Source: Rhizophagus sp. LPA8_4_AMF
Taxonomy: Eukaryota > Glomeromycota > Glomeromycetes > Glomerales > Glomeraceae
Assembly: GCA_021464525.1 (NCBI GenBank)
Contig: JADRCO010000972.1
Span: 1 to 24,033 of the forward strand
Length of the DNA stretch: 24,033 bases
Direction: 5' to 3'
A program made the position numbers and the translations under genes. Every line of letters starts with the position of its first letter. The first letter of the stretch is position 1. The notes beneath the pieces are model-generated. The model made no database searches, was not told where the DNA came from, and saw only the letters and a program-made list of their open reading frames with translations. Shown piece by piece: positions 1 through 8,233 of this stretch.

Positions 1-136
1 GACCTTAAAGTCTGAAATTTTATTTGCGTATTTTTGCAGGATTTTCAATATCAGGTGTCAATTTTGCGTACCGTTCATATAAAAAACCCTTGCGTACAGC
101 TCATATTAAATTTTTTTTTCGCCACCTGACCCCTAT
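1..136. repeat. possible terminus of a transposon running off the left edge
   Basis: The first 136 bases hold three copies of a TTGCGTA motif, two of them within a longer shared TTGCGTAC.G.TCATAT word. The block ends in CGCCACCTGACCCCT, and the inverted core TCAGGTG appears near base 52. Subterminal repeats beside a short inverted end are typical of DNA-transposon termini, but the other end is outside the window, so the family cannot be named. From here to the F-box gene at 900 I see no coding sequence, only AT-rich DNA. Confidence 0.3.
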
Positions 137-161
137 ATATATATTTCTGGGTCCTGTGAGA

Positions 162-435
162 ATATGAACTATGAGATTGATAAGGGTTTAATAAAATAGC
201 ATCATAATACAGTAATATAATTGTAACTAATATTTAATTTCATATTATAGATAAATCTATAATATTAGAGCAAAGATTAATAAACATAGATTTAAATAAT
301 ATTAATTGGAATAGATTTCAAAAAAAAAATAAATAAATAAAATAAATTTTTTAGATCATATTCTACAATGATTTTTTCAATTTTAAGTATAATATTAAAT
401 AAATTCAAACCTTGAACTGTTTTTTTCAAGTGAAT
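162..435 (+). repeat. direct repeat, copy A (partner at 4114-4330)
   Basis: The block begins GAATATGAACTATGAGA and includes TAAGGGTTTAATAAAATAG, an AT-rich middle, and TTTTTTCAAGTGAATA at the end. The same ordered landmarks occur at 4114-4330, so these are diverged direct repeats about 4 kb apart on either side of the F-box gene. Copy A is longer than copy B by an internal AT-rich stretch. No target duplication or LTR signature (TG...CA ends) was recognised. Confidence 0.55.
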
Positions 436-899
436 ATATTACGCATGGCTCTTATAATACCGCAGTATATTCAGTAGGATAATCTATTTACAAAGCAATA
501 ATAAATATATATTTTTGGAATTTCTGAGAGGGTATTTTTGATCTATTACTAATAAACAGACCAAGAAAATATTTTGTTATTTTTAGCATTTTTTCTTTAT
601 TTGAAAGTTGACATCACAAAATACTGAAGTGAGAAATAAGGTTAGAATCTGATAAATTATTTTTTACTAAATAGTTATTTGTGAAATTATGATTTTATTC
701 ATTCTAAATTTTAACTCATTTCTCATATCATAGAATAATAAATGAATCTTAAAAGTATTATAATAACATCAAAAAGTTTAATTATTATTATTATTATAAA
801 GTTTTAATAACCATTATTTATCTTATACAAACATTATTACTCTTAAATATGAATTATATTATTAACTACATTCCAACAACTTTATATTAATAATTATAT

Positions 900-2270
900 C
901 TAATTACTTTCAAACCATATACCATAATTCCAAAAATCATCATTATAATAATTGAGTTCAATAATTTCTTTTGCTTTAATAAAACTACCATTACTATGAT
1001 GATATAAATATAAAGTTTTTCTACCTCTATAATTCCAATTACCAAAAAATAATTTTAAAGATTCTTTATTAAATTTACTACAAGCAATTATGTGAATTTT
1101 GTATAAAGTGAGTGGAGCTAAATCAACCAATAAATTCAGCAATTTATCATGAAATTCATTTAGAATACCACTTATTTCTATTGCTACCAAGTGTTGGCAT
1201 TTGATAAAAATGTTCTCCAGTTCTTTTAGGGTTTCATCATTTCTTATAAATACTGTAACATATTTTATATTTGGGCAACATTTGTGGATTGTTTGATTAT
1301 ATTCGTTTGCTTGATCAAAATTTTTAGGTCTAATGTTAATTTTCCATAGATTTCCATTTGTATTTTGAATAATATTTATTGCTATATTAATTAAAACATC
1401 TACTAATTCAAGTGTTCGAAGTTTATAATAATTTGAAAATATTACATGCTTCTTTAGTTTATATGACTGATCATTTATTTCCAAATGTTGTAAATTAATT
1501 AATTTTGGAAGGAGAGAATTATGTAGAAAGGGTCTATGTGTTACTAGAATGAAACAAACAATTGAATTTGCATGTTTTTCTAAAGCTTGATTTATTTTCT
1601 CACAATTATCAAATTCCTCTACAAATATGTATTTAATCTGTTTTTGCATTTCAATTAATTCAACAATTCCAGAAAGATCATCATCAAGTTCTATAAAAAT
1701 TTTTTCTATAGATCTGCATTTTTTTGCCAATTCATAATAAAAATTATTTTGATAACTTGAACTACTGATATGTAATTCAAATAGATTTGAAAGAGATATA
1801 TTTGATCCTGGATATTTATATATTGGATATCTTAACATATCTGAACACAAACATTTTATAGATGAACATTCACTAATAAAAAGCTTATAGATTTCTTCTC
1901 TCAATAGCCTTTGATCATAAACTGAAAAAATCATATCAATATTATTAAGATATTTGCAAAATTTAACATAGTTAAATGAAAGTTCTTGCTTCTGAAAATT
2001 TGCTTCAATTGTACTTTCATCTTTTAAAAATTTAATTGAATTATCTGATAAATGAGAAATGATAATATTGAATAATGATTTATTTTTATAAACAAACTTA
2101 TAAGGATAACTCCATAAAATTGGAATCATGATTTCACACCAGTGTTTGTTTACAAACAAACAAGAATGTAGAGATTTTTTATAATTTTTTACATTATTTG
2201 AATTAGAAATAATTAAGAAATATAAAACTTGAAAAATACAATAAAGAACATCATCATTTAATTTTGACAT
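900..2270 (-). CDS. F-box/LRR-like protein, intact copy of a three-copy local family
   Basis: A single uninterrupted frame of 456 residues starts at ATG 2270 and stops with TAG at 900. The N-terminus (about residues 1-56) has the F-box-like pattern used by the very large Glomeromycotina family: L-N-D-D-V-L, I-F-Q, then L-H-S-C-L-F-V-N-K-H-W-C-E and I-P-I-L-W-S-Y-P. The rest alternates leucine/isoleucine-rich segments with N and K, like degenerate leucine-rich repeats. Such proteins are expected to be SCF ubiquitin-ligase substrate receptors binding Skp1 through the F-box; that role is family knowledge. Two plus-strand copies (15452-16423 and 18093-19691) are pseudogenes and share 5' and 3' flanks with this one. 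Single-exon structure and intact frame suggest function. The 5' flank is split by a 1275-bp insertion (2340-3614), so the ancestral promoter motif now sits about 1.4 kb upstream. Confidence 0.85.
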   Translation of the reverse strand: MSKLNDDVLYCIFQVLYFLIISNSNNVKNYKKSLHSCLFVNKHWCEIMIPILWSYPYKFVYKNKSLFNIIISHLSDNSIKFLKDESTIEANFQKQELSFNYVKFCKYLNNIDMIFSVYDQRLLREEIYKLFISECSSIKCLCSDMLRYPIYKYPGSNISLSNLFELHISSSSYQNNFYYELAKKCRSIEKIFIELDDDLSGIVELIEMQKQIKYIFVEEFDNCEKINQALEKHANSIVCFILVTHRPFLHNSLLPKLINLQHLEINDQSYKLKKHVIFSNYYKLRTLELVDVLINIAINIIQNTNGNLWKINIRPKNFDQANEYNQTIHKCCPNIKYVTVFIRNDETLKELENIFIKCQHLVAIEISGILNEFHDKLLNLLVDLAPLTLYKIHIIACSKFNKESLKLFFGNWNYRGRKTLYLYHHSNGSFIKAKEIIELNYYNDDFWNYGIWFESN

Positions 2271-2305
2271 TTTTTTTTTTTAAAAAAAAAAAGAAAGAAA
2301 CAAGA
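2271..2305. repeat. A/T homopolymer foldback just upstream of the F-box start codon
   Basis: Read on the gene strand, a CTTTCTTTTTTTTTTT run is followed by a poly-A run that ends at the ATG. Equivalent pyrimidine-run/purine-run hairpins sit just upstream of both F-box pseudogenes (about 15361-15450 and 17959-18088). It may be a 5' UTR or core-promoter feature copied with the family, or simply homopolymer expansion. Confidence 0.4.
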
Positions 2306-2339
2306 ATGAAAGATAAATTGCGTCATAATAAATTAAATT

Positions 2340-3614
2340 GGCATGTGACAGGTTACACCAATGATGTGACACAGCTAACAATCGAAATGACTGAGCAAAA
2401 CAAATTAGTTGTCATTGTGATCCAACCAATGACAGTTCGCACAAAGAATATTGTAGAAGCATTTATATAATTATAAGTAAATAAAATTGATATATTTAAT
2501 AAATATAAAGTTTCTAAAGTTCACAACTCAAGTTGTGATTTATGAAACAAAGATGAAACCCACAATAAATACATTACAAGTTAGTCAATTTTTCATATTT
2601 TTTTCTTATACTATTAAAAAACTGAATTTCCAGGTAAAAACAACATATAGAATTTACTATTTATTAGTGTTAGAAATAGCAATTTTTTTTTTACATTAAA
2701 TCAAGTAGTAGCTCCTTTATTAATAATAATCTGGGAGAAATTACTGATCATTGAAGGTTTATATTTGTTCCATTCATTCGCAAATCCTGTTTAAATATAA
2801 TGATTGAACATTTTCTCTTGTAAAGAACCAAGTGAAAGAAATGAAGAAATCAATGTTTCTTCAATTAATATGTTTTTAGAAGATGTTAAAACGGATTATC
2901 AAAATACTGGTCAAATATTACATACAGCACTAGACAAGTTTAAGAAACCTTATAACCGATAAAATCAAAATCTAATCCCATAAAATGGAAGGTGGTATCA
3001 GATGAAGAACTGAAGATTACTTGCTTCTAAAAATGAGGAAAAAAAGAACTTGGATCCTCATGTTATTCTTGCCTGAAAAAAAAGAGGAAAACCAGTAAAA
3101 AAGATCATAATTTGGTCAAACAATCGACCAAATTGAAGGATTGAAGATATTTATTATATAATGATATAATATAGCGAGGAATTTTTAACAAAATAGCATT
3201 TTATTTCAAAATTTAGATAGCAAGATGATATCATAATAGTGTGTTTGGTTTACTAAAAAAACAATGTAGAAGTTTTAGGGTATATAATTTTTTTATTTTA
3301 ATAATTAAATATACTTATAGAGAATTCTTTTTGCAAATTCAAAGCTTCTTAATTACGCATTTTAATTCAATGTTAATATTTATTACAATGAAATTAAGTT
3401 TTGTGAGTACTGTACTTACTGTAATATATAAACAAAAAAAGATAAAAAAAATAAGACGAACATTTGAAATTTATTTATTTCATGAATATAAAAAAGCGAA
3501 AAGTAAAAAAAAAGAAGCAGCAAAAGAGTAACACGAAATGCTTAGTAGTAAAATGAGTAAAACGCAAAAAAACTTAATAAATATTATTAAACCTGCCACA
3601 TATTTCAGACGTGC
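2340..3614. mobile_element. 1275-bp insertion with 8-bp target duplication, hAT-like by TSD size
   Basis: The insertion is bounded by ATTAAATT at 2332-2339 and again at 3615-3622. The two F-box pseudogene loci carry the corresponding empty site (on the gene strand, TTAATTTAATTTATTATGAC). Terminal inverted similarity is weak: the left end has ATGTGACAGGTT near its edge, and the right end, read inverted, has ATGTGGCAGGTT about 13 bases in. No transposase is visible. Inside, plus-strand 2806-2961 is a 52-codon open stretch (EPSERNEEINVSSINMF...) of normal amino-acid mix that ends in TAA. I do not recognise it, and it may be a remnant of captured or element coding sequence. Confidence 0.65.
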
Positions 3615-3622
3615 ATTAAATT

Positions 3623-3724
3623 AACATAAACCCATCATTATAAGTATAATAACTATCTATCATATTATCATATTACTAGTAATAATGAATTCTCACAATA
3701 GTGTTACGATTTCATAATAGTAAA
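3623..3724 (-). promoter_or_regulatory. displaced 5' flank of the F-box gene (family-shared motif)
   Basis: On the minus strand this stretch reads CTATTATGAAATCGTAAC, then ACTATTGTGAGAATTCATT and finally TTATGTTAATTTAAT. Close matches lie at 15207-15298 and 17806-17929, 150-260 bp upstream of the two F-box pseudogene starts. Conservation between copies that are otherwise decaying may mark promoter elements, or may only reflect shared duplication. The insertion at 2340-3614 separates it from its own gene. Confidence 0.5.
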
Positions 3725-4030
3725 GTACCGCAGTAATTTAAAATTAAACCAATATGAAAGATAAATAAATACAGACTTTAATAATTTTATCGCATATTAT
3801 TTCACAGTATACTAAAATAATGCATTCAAAACTTTGGCAAAGTTATCTATATTGTTATTTAACACTCATGAAAAAATAATCTGTTCTGGAGAAAATCACT
3901 AAAGTAATTTATAATGAAACGAGAAAATTATTTCAGTAAATAAAACTTTTCATACAATTATTTTATATAATCTTAATTATTATTATTTTAGGTAATGTAT
4001 AATTTATACATATGCTTAATTGCTTTTTAT

Positions 4031-4065
4031 TTATCCCATTCCAATTCCAAAATTCCATCCTACTA
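4031..4065. repeat. short CCATTCCAATTCC-type repeat fragment
   Basis: The sequence ATCCCATTCCAATTCC followed by AAAATTCCATCC resembles the degenerate CCATTCCAAATCC words at 16901-16985. It is probably a scrap of a dispersed repeat. Evidence is limited to word similarity. Confidence 0.25.
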
Positions 4066-4113
4066 TATCAAATTCTAATTAATTAAATTTTATATAGTAA
4101 AATCAATCAAGAT

Positions 4114-4330
4114 GAGAATATGAACTGTGAGAACAATAAGAATAATAAGGGTTTAATAAAATAGTACAATAGTATAATTGTACTAATATTAATTTCATAT
4201 TATAATAATATTAAGATAAAAACTTATATTTAAAAAAATAAAATAAAAAATAAAATAAACTTTTTAGTTTTAATTTTGAGTATAATACTTGAAACTGCTT
4301 GAAACTGCTTTTTTCAAGTAAATACAAAAT
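4114..4330 (+). repeat. direct repeat, copy B (partner at 162-435)
   Basis: Shares GAATATGAACT.TGAGA, TAAGGGTTTAATAAAATAG, AATTTCATATTATA, and a TTTTTTCAAGT end with copy A, in the same order and orientation. It also has a small internal tandem duplication, GAAACTGCTT twice. Between this block and the MITE at 4664 no gene is seen. Confidence 0.55.
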
Positions 4331-4663
4331 TATAAGTGAAATGGACGTTATTCAACATATCATATATGAAATTGATTTAGTTTGATTTAGTTTTATCAAA
4401 GTAATTATTATACGGACCTATAGGACTGTTGTACCAATATTTAACACATCATGCTTATTATACTTGTTATAAAATAGCTAAATTTACTATAATAGCTATA
4501 AAAATTATGTACTAAATTTATGAAACACATAATTCTATATTACAATTATTTTAATATAAAGCTTACAAAAGTATAAAAAGTTTAATTAATTAATATGATG
4601 GACATTCTGATCTGTATAATAATATTGTTATCATTATTAAGCATAATGCTCGTGTGCCACACC

Positions 4664-5305
4664 TAGAGTTGTGAGAGTAGGGATGGCAATGGTCACGGTC
4701 ATAACTGTTTATGACCAGTCATGACCGTGACTGATATCAGTCGGTCAAAGACCTCTGACTGACCGTTTAACCGACCGGTTTGACCGACCATTTGACTGAC
4801 CATTTAACTGACTGTTTAACTGATGAGGGATAAAAAAAAAGTGTGAAACTATTAAAAAAATGTTTTCACAACGTTTCTCTAATAATTTAGCTAAAAAATG
4901 TTGCAATTATATAATAAAAATGGTTTCACAACATTTTTTTTTATCACTCATTGGTCAAATGGTCGGTTAAATGGTTGGTCAAATGATCAGTCAAATGGTC
5001 AGTCAGTCAAAGGCCCTTAACTGGTTATGACCGACCGATGACTGACCATGACCGACCGTTGCCATCCCTATGTGAGAGTTACGTTACAAGGTTACAATAC
5101 ACGTAAGTTATAGTGTAAGTTACAACATCACTCTGTAACTTACATCAGAAAATTTTGTAAAGATGGATTTGTTATGTGATTTATAACTTGAGCCAATAGG
5201 AATTAAGATTATTTTTAGTATGTAATGTAAGTTACATGTAAGTTACATAACTTACATTGTAATATACAGCCAAAAATTATAAGGTACCATAATTTTACAA
5301 CCCTA
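4664..5305. mobile_element. outer hAT-type MITE, interrupted by a second MITE
   Basis: The element starts TAGAGTTGTGAGAG and ends with the inverted form (right end read inverted: TAGGGTTGTAAAAT). It is flanked by a perfect 8-bp duplication GCCACACC at 4656-4663 and 5306-5313. Eight-base duplications and a short TAG-initial inverted repeat fit the hAT superfamily. Without the nested element and its duplication the outer element is about 241 bp. Its interior carries repeated GTAAGTTAC/GTAACTTAC words in both orientations at 5100-5260. It has no coding capacity. Confidence 0.8.
4678..5070. mobile_element. inner 393-bp foldback hAT MITE nested in the outer element
   Basis: Termini are TAGGGATGGCAA at 4678-4689 and the exact inverse TTGCCATCCCTA at 5059-5070, flanked by a perfect 8-bp duplication TGTGAGAG at 4670-4677 and 5071-5078. 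TAGGGATGGCAA is a classical hAT-type terminal inverted repeat. The arms are arrays of GACTGACC/GACCGACC words on the left and GGTCAGTC/GGTCAAATG words on the right, so nearly the whole element can fold back on itself, including an inner GTGTGAAAC/GTTTCACAAC pair. It is non-autonomous with no ORF. The perfect duplication suggests it is younger than its host element. Confidence 0.9.
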
Positions 5306-5689
5306 GCCACACCATACTATTACGTACAATAACATTATAATCGAATAAACTAGAGAAGCATAACCAAATTATTTACATCATGTAACATGTACATGAAAAT
5401 GTAAACTCAATATAAAATCTAATTGGTCGCAGGCATTGCATTAGATGTAAGCTACACTTTGGATAATAAAATATTCGAAAAAAGTGAAATATTACTCTGG
5501 TATATCCAATATGGATTAAAATAGTATAAGAATTATTAATAAATATTTTCTCAAAAATAATTGCAGTTTATTGTCTAAAAATTTATCTTTCCATAGAAAC
5601 TAGAAAATTGTCCAACAAATTGATACATTAACATTTAAATAATTTATTAATAACATAAATTGCTTTTTACTAATCTTTACATAAATTAA

Positions 5690-7846
5690 TCAATTTTTTG
5701 TTAATTCTTCTAATTCTATTTGAGCAGATGAATCACCTTGTTCAGTAGCTTTTTTATACCAATAAATAGCTTTATCTATATCTTTTTCGATTCCAACACT
5801 TTTTCCATATTTATAATAAAAACCAAGATTACACATAGCTATTATATTACCATTATTTGCAGATTTTTCATACCAATCAATAGCAATATTTGGTTCTTCA
5901 TTAATACCAAGTCCACAATCATAACAATAACCAACCATTAATTGTCCAATTGCACAATCTTTATTAGCTACTTTTTCATAATATTCAAAAGCTAACTTTT
6001 TATTTTCTGATGTTTCATATTCACTTTGATAATATAAACCAATAAAATATTGTGCCAAGGTAAAATCTTGTTCTGATGCATTAATAAATAAATTAATTGC
6101 TTTTTCATTATCTTTACTTGTTTCAATTCCATAAAAATTAAAAAATCCAAGTAAAAAAATTGAATTTGAATTATAAGTTTGATTATCACATAACCAATTA
6201 TAAATTTCTTTTGAATTAATCTTTTGATTATTAATATAATCAAGAATTTTTTGTTTTAAATTAGATGAATTTCTCTTATTTAATACTTCAAATATAAATT
6301 CCGTAATTTCATTAATTTTTATAATTATATCATTTTCAGGTGAAATATTCTTATTAATAATTTCTTCACTTGTTGATTTCATTATTTCCTTTGTATTACT
6401 TTTATCAAAATCTTGAATTATTCGAGGTAATTCTCCGCGTGATGATTCTTCAACATTATTCAATGTAATATTTTCATTTAATATTTTATCAACGTCCATT
6501 ATATTAAAATCTTGAATTAATTTAGATAATTCTCCATGTGATGATACTTCAGCGTTATTACTATTCAAAGTAGTATCTTTATTTTCTATTTGATCAGTTA
6601 TTTCATCAAGATTTTCATCAAGATTTTCATCTTGTTTTTGATTCATTATAACATTTAATCTTTCAACGACGTCATGAATTGATGGTCGATTATCTGGGTT
6701 ATTATCCCAACACTCTAAAAAAAAAAAAAAAAATATTATTTCAATCCATAATTATAATACTATATTATTATAAACAAATAAAAAAAGTTTTATACTTACC
6801 AGTATAAAGCTTAACATATTCAATGGGAGTATCAGGAACAGCAGTTTCTCTAAGACCTTGTATAATATGAATGGCTAAACTACCATCATATGATTTTCCT
6901 TTTACATAAAAAGGTAGTTTGCCACTTGATATCTCCCATAAAAGCACGCCTATACTGTATACATCACTCTTCTTATCTAATGAATATGATCTATCACTAA
7001 ATTTTTTTGGATCAATATAAGGAACTATACCAAATATATCTTTCTTCTTTTTAGTAGTTTCCTCAATTCTTTTTGATAGTCCAAAATCGGCTAATTTGAT
7101 AGTATTTTTACTTATTAATACATTATCGGAATGCTATAATAAAAAAAAAAAAAATAAAATAAAATATAAAATTAATTGAACAATATAAAATAAATTATAA
7201 AAATAATAAATTAATAAATTACTAAATCACGATGTATTATATCTTCATCATGCAAGCATAATACAGCACTAGCCAATTGTTCCGCAAGATTAAATTTATC
7301 TTCCCAATTAAGTTTCTTAAAATTTTCTTTCAAATAATGACTAAGAGTACCACCATCAGCGTACTCCATCACTAAAAGATATTTCTTAGTGTCGTTACTC
7401 TCTAAATAAAATAAAAGAATTTATCACTTTCAATTGATTGTATTAATAATATAAACGAATTATTTTATTTACAGTATTACTACCTTGATCTGAAATAGTA
7501 ATCCCATAAAAATTAATAATATTGTCATGAAAAATGACTTCACGTTGAAGTTCAATCTAAATAAATTATACATAAAATAAATTTAACATATAAATGGGTT
7601 TATAATTTATATATTATATATATTCACCTCATGAATAAGTTCCTTAATGGCATCTTCATCAATATTAAGAAGAGATTTTAATGCAAAATATTTAGGTGAA
7701 TGTTTCCATTTCGCACGATAAACTTTTCCAAAACCGCCGATACCAATTTCTTGAATATTTTTAAAATGATTATATTCATAATGTCTAATATGCTTTTTAG
7801 AAATGGCTTCTTCAATCCACTTAGACCATTCATTCATTTCAGACAT
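5690..7846 (-). CDS. TKL-type protein kinase with C-terminal Sel1 repeats, five exons
   Basis: Exons on the minus strand are 7846-7628, 7556-7484, 7401-7223, 7133-6800 and 6714-5690. All introns are GT-AG (71, 82, 89 and 85 bp) and the joined frame is 609 residues. The start is ATG 7846 (MSEMNEW). Kinase landmarks: glycine loop G35-I-G-G-F-G, VAIK-type K57, a C-helix E near 73, HRD at 154-156 with H-S-D-N following, DFG at 173-175, P-Y-I-D-P-K in place of [14 protein letters not shown], and N-R-P. Catalytic residues are all present. An acidic linker contains a 33-residue tandem duplication (321-386). Four Sel1-like repeats follow (about 452-485, 486-521, 522-557, 558-595), each with A-x-x-W/Y-Y-E/K-K-A endings. 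Glomeromycotina have hundreds of such kinase/Sel1 proteins; a signalling scaffold role is inferred. The tandem paralog at 8234-10484 is a pseudogene. Confidence 0.85.
6362..6559 (-). repeat. 99-bp tandem duplication inside the kinase/Sel1 linker
   Basis: Unit 1 (6559-6461) and unit 2 (6460 to about 6362) encode matching segments: [18 protein letters not shown] versus [18 protein letters not shown]. The reading frame is preserved because the unit is 33 codons. Just before it the linker repeats DENL twice. The neighbouring pseudogene has only one recognisable unit (L-H-G-E-I-S-K-I-I at about 9003-9036), so the duplication may be specific to this copy. Confidence 0.75.
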
Positions 7847-8233
7847 CTTCAATATGTATATAAGATTGCTGCGGAAAATTTTATTTGTTCGAGTACGAAA
7901 TAAAAAAAAACCGAATAGATAAAACTGTTAAAAACTGTCATTTCTAAATACGATTTCATTTAAAATATCTAAAATAATTAGATCAGCAACCTACATAAAC
8001 CTTTACACAAACACAATGCAGGGCGTGCAGGTCGATAATCTAAGAACACAAAAAGATATCATGTGATTTTCATGTGACTTTTATTGCGTGAACGAGCTCA
8101 GTATTCAGTTTTTTTTTTATATTTTTACATAGTTAAATGATATACAATTTTTATTAATATTTATAATATTTTACAAATAAACAAAAAAAATTAATATTAC
8201 ATAAATAATATGAATTATTTTTGAAAATTCATA
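7847..8233. other. intergenic spacer between the two kinase/Sel1 genes
   Basis: The spacer holds the 5' flank of the intact kinase and the 3' flank of the pseudogene. It is AT-rich with a poly-T run near 8109-8117. No further ORF, RNA gene or repeat was recognised. Confidence 0.5.

Noticed and set aside
3241..3531. 96-residue plus-strand frame
   Set aside because: The codon content is what AT-rich DNA gives at random (F/I/K/Y), and it lies inside the inserted element without any motif.
5738..5941. Plus-strand open frame across the Sel1 region
   Set aside because: It is the antisense shadow of the kinase/Sel1 coding exon and has F/I/N-rich composition.
7870..7905. TTGTTCGAGTACGAA resembling a tRNA B box
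   Set aside because: No A box or cloverleaf arms at the right spacing on either strand.
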